Assembly: GCA_934120045.1 (NCBI GenBank)
Contig: CAKOTF010000004.1
Location: forward strand, 1-64,000
Source of the DNA: an uncultured Clostridia bacterium
GTDB lineage: Bacteria > Bacillota > Clostridia > TANB77 > CAG-508
Direction: 5' to 3'
DNA: 64,000 nucleotides
Shown here: positions 35,243 to 44,495 of the stretch, piece after piece
How the letters are laid out: the number at the start of each line of letters is the position of its first letter
Position numbering within the stretch: position 1 is the stretch's first letter
The notes under the pieces: generated by a model
Seen by the model: the letters and a program-made list of their open reading frames with translations, nothing else
Told to the model about the DNA's origin: nothing
The model's database searches: none
Translations under genes and position numbers: made by a program

Positions 35243-36214
35243 ATGACTAGAGACACTTTGGAACTTATTCATGAAGCATATCAGGAGGCATTAGAAAAAT
35301 CTGCAAATCTGCTGGAAATTGCAGAAAACTTGTATGCAATCCTGAATGAATTCGAAATCAGCAATGAGGAGGATGCTGTAATATTTGATTCTTTTTTGGA
35401 TGGGCTGAGAGGCTGCATTCAGAATCGGCGTAAGACATTCGAAATTACAAATTTGTCAATTTACATTATTAATACAATGATGTACATTGTTCTTTGGCTC
35501 AATAGCACGAAGAACATGAAAATTGATATTAAATGGAAGGCACGTTGCAAAGCTCTTGAAAGTGAGTTGACTAAACTTATTCGAAAATCTAATAGTAACC
35601 TTTCTGCTAATATCAGAGACAGATTTGGTCTTAAAGGCATTGTTCAAAACCAGTTAGAAGAAGCAGAAATCGAGAAAATCATTTATATGATTTTTGATTG
35701 TACTTCTGGCATCTTAGCTGGCAAGAACAGGAAGATGAAGAAGGATTTTTCTGATTGGGTGACAAATAACAAAAATATCATGCCACTTGATAAGAGTATT
35801 GTACAGCAGGTACTCACTATTCCATTTGCAATAGACTTTGTAAAAGATTATATTCAGGAACCTAAAGCAAATGGATATAGATCTTTGCAATTCACAATGA
35901 CTGTCCAGATGTATTCTGAAGTTCTTCCTGGCTGTCAACTTGAAATTCAGTTTAAGAGTCGGGAGATGGAAGAAGAAGCAGAACATGGAAAAGCAGCACA
36001 TGACAGATACAAACTGACAGGAGGCTTAGCAGAAGAAGCACTTTCTGAAATTGACAGGTATATCAATGAAGTGTTTACTGTTGATGACTTTGGAAAAGTT
36101 CATATTACAGGATTTACTGGGTATGGAAGCAAAGAGGATGACATAAATGGCATCCACTTTGCAAAAGAATTTGCCGATAGGCGAATTTCGACTACATTAG
36201 TTCCAAATAATTAA
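35243..36214 (+). CDS. RelA/SpoT-domain protein, small alarmone synthetase-like (323 aa), probably acquired
   Basis: The synthetase-type motifs are present: RDRFGLKGIV (~residue 123), DYIQEPKANGYRSLQ (~201; the usual SLH His is Gln) and EIQFKSREM with AEHGKAAHDRYK (~233). There is no HD hydrolase, TGS or ACT domain. An N-terminal helical ~110 residues precede the catalytic part. Single-domain enzymes make (p)ppGpp or ppApp, and some (toxSAS) are toxins that modify tRNA. Codon use (CTG, CGG, GGC, TCT) is unlike the neighbours. The gene stands alone between its own promoter/operator and terminator. I see no antitoxin gene beside it. Confidence 0.75.
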   Translation: MTRDTLELIHEAYQEALEKSANLLEIAENLYAILNEFEISNEEDAVIFDSFLDGLRGCIQNRRKTFEITNLSIYIINTMMYIVLWLNSTKNMKIDIKWKARCKALESELTKLIRKSNSNLSANIRDRFGLKGIVQNQLEEAEIEKIIYMIFDCTSGILAGKNRKMKKDFSDWVTNNKNIMPLDKSIVQQVLTIPFAIDFVKDYIQEPKANGYRSLQFTMTVQMYSEVLPGCQLEIQFKSREMEEEAEHGKAAHDRYKLTGGLAEEALSEIDRYINEVFTVDDFGKVHITGFTGYGSKEDDINGIHFAKEFADRRISTTLVPNN

Positions 36215-36222
36215 CATCCTTG

Positions 36223-36258
36223 AAATCCCTAGGAAACAATTTCCTAGGGATTTTTTTT
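36223..36258 (+). terminator. Terminator of the alarmone-synthetase-like gene
   Basis: AAATCCCTAGGAA pairs with TTCCTAGGGATTT and is followed by eight T residues. Confidence 0.9.
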
Positions 36259-36275
36259 ATTTGTAGTGTTACAAT

Positions 36276-37181
36276 TGATGTGAAACAAAAAGTATAAAAA
36301 AAAGTGATTCAAGTAGTATAATTGAATTGTCGAAAAACAAATTATACGAAAGGATTTGAATCACTTATGAATAATAGTATAACACAAAAAGAAAAAAATA
36401 TAAAGAGCTATTTGCCACATGAATTAAAAACAAGAGTGCATGCAGTAAAAACATATAGAAACAGTGGAGATATAGGATATGTATGTAGGAAATATCATAT
36501 ATCAAGAACATCATTGTGGAGATGGAATAAGAAATATGATGGAACAAGAGAAAGCCTAGCAGATAAATCACATAAGCCACATAGTAAGCACCCAACAGAA
36601 CACACAGAAAAAGAAATAAAATGGATAAAAGATTTAATAAAAAGAAATCCACATATAACGTTAAATGAAATATGGTATAAATTAAAAATAAATAAAGGAT
36701 ATCATACACCCAAAGAAATAGGCGTAAAATGGCAAATAGACGTAAAGTATGTACCAAATGAATGTAAAACGAAAGGTATACCAGAAGATAAAAGATATTA
36801 TCAATATACATGTATAGATGAAGCAAGTAGAGAAAGATATTTATATTGGTATGAAGAGCATACGCCAACAAATACAGGATATTATGGGTATAAAATACAG
36901 GAAATATAAACGGATAGTGGAACAGAATTCACATATAATGATCCAAAGATAAAAAAACACAACCAATGGATGTGTTATTAAAAGAACTAGAAATAAAACA
37001 TCATAAGATAAGACCAAGAACGTCAGAACATAACAGAAAAGTGGAAAGAAGTAATAATATTCCAATGGCAGTATTAGGATATATGACACCAAAAGAAAAA
37101 AGAAAACAGCTAGAGATAGCATAAATGTAAGAAACAGATTCAATATATTACAGGAAAAATATATTAATTTGTTTCACATCA
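36276..37181 (+). mobile_element. Decayed insertion sequence (DDE transposase, IS481/IS3-like)
   Basis: Perfect 14-bp terminal inverted repeats TGATGTGAAACAAA (36276-36289) and TTTGTTTCACATCA (37168-37181) bound about 906 bp holding one broken transposase. No convincing target duplication is seen. The right end lies 7 bp before the next ATG. Confidence 0.8.
36367..37124 (+). pseudogene. Broken transposase (IS481/rve-type)
   Basis: The N-terminal helix-turn-helix is intact (KTYRNSGDIGYVCRKYHISR, then SLWRWNKKYDG). The catalytic core starts at GVKWQIDVKYVP (first Asp), but sequence before it (after KINKGYH) seems deleted. A second deletion lies at TPTNTGYYGYK, and a TAA at 36907-36909 stands where a Gln codon is expected before TDSGTEF (second Asp). 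Later fragments in another frame read IKHHKIRPRTS and KVERSNN, the region of the catalytic Glu. It cannot make active transposase. Confidence 0.8.
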
Positions 37182-37188
37182 TTGACAC

Positions 37189-37401
37189 ATGTACACAAAA
37201 GAACTTATGGATTCAATGCAAAAAACTGTAGAACAAATAATATTACAATGTGATGGTGCAGATGAATTTAGATCACAATTTAGAAATTTAGTAAGTTCAT
37301 TTAAACAAGTATTAGACAATGTAGAATCTCAATTTGTAGAATTAATGAATAAAGACAGAGCACAAATTGAAAAAGCAGAAAAATTAAATACAACAAAGTA
37401 A
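37189..37401 (+). CDS. Short helical protein, possibly 5'-truncated by the IS (70 aa)
   Basis: The product is a coiled, charged helix (ELMDSMQKTVEQIILQCDGA, then NLVSSFKQVLDNVESQFVEL). The first ATG is only 7 bp from the IS end and has no ribosome-binding site, so the original start or promoter was probably lost to the insertion. A good terminator follows. Function unknown. Confidence 0.5.
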   Translation: MYTKELMDSMQKTVEQIILQCDGADEFRSQFRNLVSSFKQVLDNVESQFVELMNKDRAQIEKAEKLNTTK

Positions 37402-37408
37402 AAAAATT

Positions 37409-37440
37409 AAGAATAGATATAAGATCTATTCTTTTTTTAT
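37409..37440 (+). terminator. Terminator before the transpeptidase gene
   Basis: AAGAATAGAT pairs with ATCTATTCTT and is followed by T residues. Confidence 0.85.
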
Positions 37441-37473
37441 TTAGAAAGGCATAAAATCAAAAGAGGTGATTTT

Positions 37474-39240
37474 ATGCCAATATCATTATCAAACAAAAAG
37501 AAAATGAGAAATGGATTATTTGTAGTAATAATAATAATCTTATTGTTAACAACAAGATTAGGATATATCCAATTAGTATGGGGAACAGAACTAAACAGTC
37601 AAGCATCAAGTCAACAATCACAAAGTAGAAAAATAACAGCCAAAAGAGGAACAATATATGATGCAACAGGAAAATATGAACTAGCAGTAAGTTCAAGTGT
37701 AGAGGCAGTAACAATAAATCCAACAAATATATCAAAAGAAAACAAAGAAAAAGTAGCAAAAGCATTAAGTGATATATTTGAATTAGATTATGAAAAAATA
37801 TTAAAAAAGGTAAATAAAAGGAGTTCAATAGAAACAATAGTAAAACAAGTAGAAAAAAATAAAACAGATGAATTAAGAAAATGGATGGAAGATAATCAAA
37901 TAACAACAGGGATAAATATTGATGAAGATTCTAAAAGATATTATCCATATGGAGATTTAGCAGCACAAGTAATTGGATTTTGTGGGATGGATAATCAAGG
38001 ACTAGATGGAATTGAAGCAAAATATGATACTGAATTAAAAGGAACAAATGGAAGGATAGAAAGACAAGCAAATGCAGCAGGAGAAAGTTTAGGAGATGAG
38101 GAATATATTTCAGCAATAGATGGAAATAGTTTAATATTAACAATAGATATGACAATACAATCAATAGTAGAAAAATACTTAGAAGAAGCTTGTATAGATA
38201 ATGTATGTACAGATGGTGGAAGTATAGTAGCAATGAATCCTAAAAATGGAGATATTTTAGCAATGGCAACATATCCTGCATATGACTTAAATAGTCCGTA
38301 TGAACCACATACAGATGAGCAAAAAGCAGAATGGGAAAATCTAGATTCACAAGACAGAACAACAGCAATGCAAAAAATGTGGAGAAATAAGGCAATATCA
38401 GATACATATGAGCCAGGTTCAGTTTTTAAAACAATAACATCATCTGCAGCATTAGAAGAAGGAATAGTAACAGATATTGATAGGCAAGGACAATTTTGCT
38501 GTACAGGAGGAATAGAAGTTGCAGGAGTAAGAATAAAATGTTGGAGATATTATAGACCACATGGTTCAGAAAGCTTAAGATTAGCATTAATGAACTCTTG
38601 TAACCCAGTATTTATAGGATTGGGACAAAAAATAGGTGTAACCAAATATTATGAATATTTAAGAAAATTTGGATTGTTTAATAAAACTGGAATAAAATTA
38701 CCAGGAGAAGCAAATAGTATATTCATAAAAGAAGAAAAAGCAGGACCTGTAGAATTAGCAACAATTAGTTTTGGTCAAAGATTCGAAATAACACCACTTC
38801 AGATGATAACAGCAGTATCAAGTATTGCCAATAGAGGAACATATATAAAACCAAGAATAGTAAAAAGTATTATAAATAGTGAAACAGGTGAAAAAACAGA
38901 TATGCCAGTAGAAACAGGAGAGCAAATAATATCAAAAGAAAATGCAGAAAAAGTTTTAAGTATGATGAATAGTGTTGTATCAGAAGGAACAGGAAAAAAT
39001 GCTAGAGTAGAGGGATACCAAGTAGGAGGGAAAACAGGAACATCAGAAGATGGAGTTAATACAGGAAAATATGTTACATCATTTTGTGGAGTAGCAAACA
39101 CTGATGATCCAGAAATAGTATTATTAATAACACTATATAATCCAACAGGAGAAGGGGGACACCAAGGAGGAGGTGTAGCAGCACCTGTTGGTGGAAAGAT
39201 TTTAAGTGAAGTTTTACCATATTTAGATAGTCAAAAATAA
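37474..39240 (+). CDS. Class B penicillin-binding protein (FtsI/SpoVD-type transpeptidase)
   Basis: Cross-links peptidoglycan outside the membrane. One N-terminal membrane segment (~12-30) is followed by the PBP dimer domain (AKRGTIYD) and the transpeptidase with S316 (EPGSVFKT, the SxxK Ser), S375-C-N377 (MNSCNP) and K520 (GGKTGTS). There is no PASTA domain, so it could serve division (PbpB) or spore cortex/septum (SpoVD). GAGGTGA is 6 bp before the ATG. It is not in an mra/mur cluster here, which leaves the division or sporulation role open. ddl follows. Confidence 0.9.
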   Translation: MPISLSNKKKMRNGLFVVIIIILLLTTRLGYIQLVWGTELNSQASSQQSQSRKITAKRGTIYDATGKYELAVSSSVEAVTINPTNISKENKEKVAKALSDIFELDYEKILKKVNKRSSIETIVKQVEKNKTDELRKWMEDNQITTGINIDEDSKRYYPYGDLAAQVIGFCGMDNQGLDGIEAKYDTELKGTNGRIERQANAAGESLGDEEYISAIDGNSLILTIDMTIQSIVEKYLEEACIDNVCTDGGSIVAMNPKNGDILAMATYPAYDLNSPYEPHTDEQKAEWENLDSQDRTTAMQKMWRNKAISDTYEPGSVFKTITSSAALEEGIVTDIDRQGQFCCTGGIEVAGVRIKCWRYYRPHGSESLRLALMNSCNPVFIGLGQKIGVTKYYEYLRKFGLFNKTGIKLPGEANSIFIKEEKAGPVELATISFGQRFEITPLQMITAVSSIANRGTYIKPRIVKSIINSETGEKTDMPVETGEQIISKENAEKVLSMMNSVVSEGTGKNARVEGYQVGGKTGTSEDGVNTGKYVTSFCGVANTDDPEIVLLITLYNPTGEGGHQGGGVAAPVGGKILSEVLPYLDSQK

Positions 39241-39308
39241 AAAATCTTGAAAAAACTAATATATATGATAAAATAATTAAGTAAAAAATTAAAGAAAGGA
39301 AAATTTAA

Positions 39309-40316
39309 ATGATTAGATTAGGAATAATATATGGAGGCATTTCAACAGAACATGATGTATCTATAATGTCTGCAAAATCAATAATAGAAAATTTAGATAA
39401 AAACAAATATGAAATACATGAATTGTATATAAATGAATATGGAAAATGGTTTGAAATAAAAGATGAAGAAAAACAAGAAATATATAATTTAATATGGACA
39501 TTAAAAGAATTAGATGTAGTATTTCCAGTATTACATGGTATAGGAGGAGAAGATGGAACAATACAAGGAATGCTAGAAATATTAAAAGTACCATATATTG
39601 GATGTGGAGTGTTAGCATCAGCAATAGGAATGGATAAAATATATACAAAAATAATATTCGGAAAAGCAGAAATACCACAAACCAAATATATAGGAATTTA
39701 TAAAAAAGAAGATGGATATTACATTCAAAAAGAAAATATGGAAGAAGAAAAATTAGAAATAGAAAAAATTACTTCCATACTAAAATTTCCAATGTTTGTA
39801 AAACCATCAAATTCAGGGTCATCTGTAGGTGTAAAAAAAGCAAAAGATGTAAAAGAATTAAAGTTAGCAATAGAAAATGCGAGTCAATATGACAAAAAAA
39901 TTATAATTGAAGAAGAAATCAATGGAAAAGAAGTAGAATGTGCAATTCTTGAAGATGAAAATAAAATAATTGCATCAACTGTTGGTGAAATAAAATCAGC
40001 AGAAGAATTTTATAGTTTTGATGCAAAATATAATATTCCAGATTCTAAAACAATTGTACCAGCAAATATAGAACAAAAACAAATTGAAGAAATTAATAAA
40101 ATGGCAATAAAGGCATTTAAAGCAATAGATGGAAAAGGATTAGCGAGAGTAGACTTTTTTATTGAAAATGATAGTAAAAAAATATATATAAATGAAATAA
40201 ATACAATGCCAGGATTTACAAAAATAAGTATGTATCCAAAATTATTTGAAAATGGAGGAATAAAATATTCTAAATTACTTGATAAACTAATTCAAAATGC
40301 ATATAAGAAAAAGTGA
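39309..40316 (+). CDS. ddl: D-alanine--D-alanine ligase
   Basis: ATP-grasp enzyme making D-Ala-D-Ala for peptidoglycan. IYGGISTEHDVSIMSA opens the protein, FPVLHGIGGEDG and KPSNSGSSVGV are substrate and ATP loops, and INEINTMPGFTKISMYPKL is the C-terminal signature. 335 residues is normal. AAAGGA precedes the ATG. The active-site neighbourhood looks like a D-Ala ligase rather than a VanA-type D-Lac ligase, though the deciding residue was not assigned. Confidence 0.94.
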   Translation: MIRLGIIYGGISTEHDVSIMSAKSIIENLDKNKYEIHELYINEYGKWFEIKDEEKQEIYNLIWTLKELDVVFPVLHGIGGEDGTIQGMLEILKVPYIGCGVLASAIGMDKIYTKIIFGKAEIPQTKYIGIYKKEDGYYIQKENMEEEKLEIEKITSILKFPMFVKPSNSGSSVGVKKAKDVKELKLAIENASQYDKKIIIEEEINGKEVECAILEDENKIIASTVGEIKSAEEFYSFDAKYNIPDSKTIVPANIEQKQIEEINKMAIKAFKAIDGKGLARVDFFIENDSKKIYINEINTMPGFTKISMYPKLFENGGIKYSKLLDKLIQNAYKKK

Positions 40317-40341
40317 TTTTATCACTTTTCTTATATTGCAT
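40303..40341 (+). terminator. Terminator of ddl
   Basis: ATAAGAAAAAGTGAT pairs with ATCACTTTTCTTAT and overlaps the stop codon. Confidence 0.8.
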
Positions 40342-40407
40342 TTTTTTATTTGATATAGTAAAATAGAAACATATAATAATGGAAAAAAGAGGTAAGTTAA
40401 ATAAATC

Positions 40408-41076
40408 ATGAAGAGTTTAGAAGAAAATATAGGATATACATTTAAAAATAAAGAATTACTAAAAAGAGCATTAACACATACATCATATGCTTACGAAAAA
40501 GGAATTCAAAGTAATGAAAAACTAGAATTTTTAGGTGATAGCATATTAGAATTCATATCAAGTATATATATATATCAAAATTATCCAACATTAAAAGAAG
40601 GGGAGATGACAAAAGTAAGAGCAACAGTAGTATGTGAAGATAGTTTGTATAAAATAGCTACAAGACTAAAATTTAATGAATTTTTATATTTAGGAAATTC
40701 AGAGATAAAAGGAAAAGAGCAAATTAGAAAAGCTATTTTAGCAGATAGTGTTGAAGCAGTAATTGCAGCAATGTACTTAGATAGTAATTTAGAAGAAGCT
40801 CAAAGATTTATTATAGATAATTTAAAAAACGAAATTGAAGTTGCAACAAAACATGTTGGACAAAAAGATTATAAAACAGTACTTCAAGAAAAACTACAAG
40901 AACACGGAACAACAAGCATAAAATATGAGATAATAGATGAAAAAGGACCAGACCATGCAAAAATATTTGTATCACAAGTAGAATGGAACGGGAAAAAACT
41001 TGCAACAGGAGAAGGAAAATCTAAAAAAATCGCAGAAATGGAAGCTGCAAGAAAAGCTCTTGAGATCTTAAAATAG
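40408..41076 (+). CDS. rnc: Ribonuclease III
   Basis: Endonuclease cutting double-stranded RNA in rRNA and mRNA maturation. The signature NEKLEFLGDSILEF is near residue 35. The second catalytic acidic site is in ILADSVEAVIAAMYLDS. The C-terminal dsRNA-binding domain begins DYKTVLQEKLQEHG and ends KKIAEMEAARKALEIL. 222 residues is typical. AGAGGT lies upstream at a long spacing. The radical SAM gene follows 34 bp later, an order common in Clostridia. Confidence 0.95.
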   Translation: MKSLEENIGYTFKNKELLKRALTHTSYAYEKGIQSNEKLEFLGDSILEFISSIYIYQNYPTLKEGEMTKVRATVVCEDSLYKIATRLKFNEFLYLGNSEIKGKEQIRKAILADSVEAVIAAMYLDSNLEEAQRFIIDNLKNEIEVATKHVGQKDYKTVLQEKLQEHGTTSIKYEIIDEKGPDHAKIFVSQVEWNGKKLATGEGKSKKIAEMEAARKALEILK

Positions 41077-41110
41077 AATAAATATATAATGTAAGAAAGG
41101 AATTTAAAAT

Positions 41111-42172
41111 ATGAAAAAACGCTATATAATTCCAATATTTGTACCACATTTAGGATGTCCAAATGATTGTGTATTTTGTAATCAGAAATCAATAAGTGGT
41201 CAACAAAAAATGATAACAAAAGAAGATATAATAAAAACAATTAATTTTTATTTAGAAAACATAAAAGATAAAGAAGCAAAAAAAGAAGTTGCATTTTTTG
41301 GGGGAAGTTTTACTGGAATTGATGTAGACAAACAAGAAGAATTTCTACAAACAGCATATAAATTTATAAAAGATGGAAGAATAGATAGTATAAGAGTTTC
41401 AACAAGACCTGATTATATAAATAAAGATATATTAAAAAGATTGAAGAAATATAAAGTAAGAACAATAGAATTAGGAGTTCAATCTGCAAATGATTATATA
41501 TTAAAACAAAGTCACAGAGGACATACATTTGAAGATGTAAAAAAAGCATCAAAATTAATCAGATGGTATGGATTTAATCTAGGACATCAAATGATGGTAG
41601 GGTTGCCAGAAAGTACTAGATTAGATGAAATAAATACAGCAAAAGAATTAATTAAATTAAAACCAAAAATGGTAAGAATTTATCCTGTATTAGTAATACA
41701 TAATACAAAACTTGAAAAAGATTATTTAGAAGGAAAATATAAGCCATTAACAGTTGTACAAGCTGTAGAGACATGTAAAGAGATTGTACCAATATTTAGA
41801 ACAAAAGGAATAGATATAATTAGAATAGGACTTCAAAATACAGATGAAATAACAGATCCATCTGTAAAAGGAAGTGAAGTAGTTGCAGGACCATATCATC
41901 CAGCATTTAGACAATTAGTAGAAGCAAATTTATGGTATGATGATATATTAAAAAGAATAAAAGAAATGAACACAAAAGTAAAAAGGGTAAAGATTATAAT
42001 TAATCCTAAAGATGTAAATAATGTTGTTGGGCATAAAAGGGAAAATATTCAAAAATTAAAAGATGTATATGAATTAGATTTAATAATTGAACAAGATGAA
42101 AAAATGAAAGAAGGAAAATTCAAACTAGAAATATTAGAAAAATATCCAGAATTTTTAGATGAAAAGGAATAA
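41111..42172 (+). CDS. Radical SAM protein, Elp3-like
   Basis: The [4Fe-4S]-SAM motif is CPNDCVFC (CxxxCxxC) at the N-terminus, followed by FFGGSFTGID and an Elp3-type core (STRPDYI, IELGVQS, GHQMMVGLPES). The product lacks an acetyltransferase domain. Proteins of this type beside rnc in Clostridia are annotated as Elp3-like tRNA-modification candidates; the reaction is unproven. GAAAGG precedes the ATG. Confidence 0.88.
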   Translation: MKKRYIIPIFVPHLGCPNDCVFCNQKSISGQQKMITKEDIIKTINFYLENIKDKEAKKEVAFFGGSFTGIDVDKQEEFLQTAYKFIKDGRIDSIRVSTRPDYINKDILKRLKKYKVRTIELGVQSANDYILKQSHRGHTFEDVKKASKLIRWYGFNLGHQMMVGLPESTRLDEINTAKELIKLKPKMVRIYPVLVIHNTKLEKDYLEGKYKPLTVVQAVETCKEIVPIFRTKGIDIIRIGLQNTDEITDPSVKGSEVVAGPYHPAFRQLVEANLWYDDILKRIKEMNTKVKRVKIIINPKDVNNVVGHKRENIQKLKDVYELDLIIEQDEKMKEGKFKLEILEKYPEFLDEKE

Positions 42173-42180
42173 AAGAAACT

Positions 42181-43098
42181 ATGGAAAAAGAAAATAAAAC
42201 GATAAATATATTATTGATTGTTATAATGATATTAGTTGTTGTGGGATGTATTGTTGCATATTTATATTTTACACATGCATGGGAAAAGAAAGATAAAAAT
42301 CAAGATCCAATTTTTACAATGGAAAATTATCCTAAAATAGATGGTTCAACAGCTACATTACCTTTAGCACAAGCATATAAATCAGCATTTACAGGAACAG
42401 ATATTGAAAAAGTTGATGTTACACATTCTAAAACACATAATGCATATGTTAATTTAATAAATAAAAAATCAGATTTAATATTAGTAACATATCCATCTGA
42501 AGAAGAACAACAACTTGCAAAAGATGCAGGGGTAGAATTAGAAATTGTACCAGTCGTAAAAGAAGCATTTGCATTTTTTGTTAATAAAGAAAATTCAATA
42601 GATAATTTAACATTAAATCAAATTCAAGATATATATTCAGGAAAAATAACTAATTGGAAAGAAGTTGGAGGAACAGATGCTCAAATATTAGCATATCAAA
42701 GACCACAAAATTCTGGAAGTCAATCTGGAATGTTGTCACTTGTAATGCAAGGAATAAAAATGAAAGAACCTGAAAAAGAAACAATTGCACAATCTATGGT
42801 AGATATAGTTGATGTAGTATCAGATTATCAAAATAAAGAGAATGCTATAGGATATTCATATTATTATTATATTACAACAATGTATTCAAAAGATAAAATA
42901 AAACTTTTATCTGTAAATGGAATAGAACCAACTTATGATAATATAAAAACAGGTTTATATAATATCCAAACAGCATATTATGCTGTAATAAGAAAAGATG
43001 AGCCAGAAAATAGTGATGCTAGAAAATTATTAAATGCAATGATATCAACATATGGTCAAAAAGTTGCTAAGGAGGCAGGATATGTTCAAAACTATTAA
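42181..43098 (+). CDS. PstS-like phosphate-type substrate-binding protein, membrane-anchored
   Basis: One N-terminal membrane segment (~8-31) leads to a periplasmic-binding-protein fold with IDGSTATLPLAQA, LILVTYPSEEE, FAFFVNKENSIDNLTLNQI, YSGKITNWKEVGG and RPQNSGSQSGM, all typical of PstS-like proteins. No pstCAB genes are nearby. The anchor has a Cys (VVVGCIVAY), but in the middle of the hydrophobic run rather than in a normal lipobox. A sensing or accessory role with the following gene is possible. Confidence 0.82.
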   Translation: MEKENKTINILLIVIMILVVVGCIVAYLYFTHAWEKKDKNQDPIFTMENYPKIDGSTATLPLAQAYKSAFTGTDIEKVDVTHSKTHNAYVNLINKKSDLILVTYPSEEEQQLAKDAGVELEIVPVVKEAFAFFVNKENSIDNLTLNQIQDIYSGKITNWKEVGGTDAQILAYQRPQNSGSQSGMLSLVMQGIKMKEPEKETIAQSMVDIVDVVSDYQNKENAIGYSYYYYITTMYSKDKIKLLSVNGIEPTYDNIKTGLYNIQTAYYAVIRKDEPENSDARKLLNAMISTYGQKVAKEAGYVQNY

Positions 43099-44425
43099 AG
43101 GAAAATTGATCTTTGTTGTTATATTTTCTGTTATTTGTATAATAATAACATCAATATTGGTTATGTATAAAAGAATTGATATAAAATATGATAATTCAGA
43201 AGAAATACCAAAAACAGAAGAAACAAAAGCCAATGAGTCAACAAATGAAAAAGGAATTGATTTAAAAGGAAAATATAATCAAAATGATTTAAAAATTGTA
43301 GAAAAAAGAGTAACAAAAGAAAGAGTTGAAATAACATACTTTCAGATAGATGGATTAAAAGATCAAAAAATTCAAGATAAGATGAATAAAGAAATTGAGA
43401 TTGAAGCTTTAAATGGATATAAAGAAAACATTGATTTAGATAAAGTTGTAAATGCTTCAATAAGTTTATATGAGACAGCTAATTTTAGTAACATACTTTC
43501 TTTTTCTTCATATTCTTGGGGAAAAATAAATGATGATAGTGATGATTTGATAAATGTTCAAAAAGGATTTACATATGACCTAAATACAGGAAATTTAATA
43601 AAATTAGAAGATTTATTTACAACAAATGCTCCAATAACTGAAATATTAAGAAAATCAGCATATTATGGATTTGTGTCAAATAGAGCTGAGATGAATTTAA
43701 GTGGAGATTTACAAGTTAATGATTATGGAAATATAGAAGAAGATGTTGCAGATTTTATAGAACAATATAAAAATGGAAAAATAACAGACTTTTATTGTAC
43801 TCCATCAGCAATTATGATAGTATATGATGAAATATATATACCAGTTTCATTTGAAGAATGGGCTGACTATATAAATATTTATAATAAGTATTTATCAAGT
43901 GAATCATTATATAAATCAAATAACATAGGATATAAAAATTTATATACATTAACAGATAGGACATTAAACGATTTTTATTATTATACAAATTATCAAAATG
44001 AGAAAAATTATTTTATAGAGATTTCAGTTTTATGGGATGAGGATAATAGTAGTGATTTCGAAAAACAATTAGTATCAAATAAAATAAAAGATATAGAAAG
44101 AGAAGTTTCAGATTTAAAAGTAAAAGCAAATCAAGATACAAATAATTTTTATATTTTAAATTATTATATTGAAATAAATGGATTTTTTGAACAATCACTG
44201 GATGAAAATTTAGTATCTGTAACAGAGTGGGGAAATTATTATGATATGACAATACATGATTTTGAGACAACAATTGAACCTATAATAATAAAATATGATA
44301 GAAGTGCAAATGAAGGTGGCGGAATTCCAGAATATGTATATAACTTTACAGATGTCTTAAAAATTGAACCACAAAGATTAACAGAATATTATAATATTGA
44401 AACAGGTGAAAAAGTGGTTGTCTAA
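43082..44425 (+). CDS. Membrane-anchored protein with RsiV/DUF3298-like region
   Basis: The start is ATG 43082 behind AAGGAGG, inside the last 17 bases of the PstS-like gene, so translation is coupled. A membrane segment at ~7-29 is followed by an acidic Thr/Glu linker and a large extracytoplasmic region. FTYDLNTGNLIKLEDLF recalls the DUF3298 part of RsiV- and PdaC-like proteins. Catalytic residues cannot be assigned. A cell-envelope role is likely. 448 residues. Confidence 0.7.
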   Translation: MFKTIKGKLIFVVIFSVICIIITSILVMYKRIDIKYDNSEEIPKTEETKANESTNEKGIDLKGKYNQNDLKIVEKRVTKERVEITYFQIDGLKDQKIQDKMNKEIEIEALNGYKENIDLDKVVNASISLYETANFSNILSFSSYSWGKINDDSDDLINVQKGFTYDLNTGNLIKLEDLFTTNAPITEILRKSAYYGFVSNRAEMNLSGDLQVNDYGNIEEDVADFIEQYKNGKITDFYCTPSAIMIVYDEIYIPVSFEEWADYINIYNKYLSSESLYKSNNIGYKNLYTLTDRTLNDFYYYTNYQNEKNYFIEISVLWDEDNSSDFEKQLVSNKIKDIEREVSDLKVKANQDTNNFYILNYYIEINGFFEQSLDENLVSVTEWGNYYDMTIHDFETTIEPIIIKYDRSANEGGGIPEYVYNFTDVLKIEPQRLTEYYNIETGEKVVV

Positions 44426-44437
44426 TATAATATGTAT

Positions 44438-44480
44438 AAAAAACTATATATTACAAATAATTGTAATATATAGTTTTTTT
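44438..44480 (+). terminator. Terminator between the RsiV-like gene and yitT
   Basis: A perfect long stem AAAACTATATATTACAA / TTGTAATATATAGTTTT is followed by T residues. The next ribosome-binding site begins directly after it. Confidence 0.9.
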
Positions 44481-44495
44481 GTAAAGGAGATGTTT

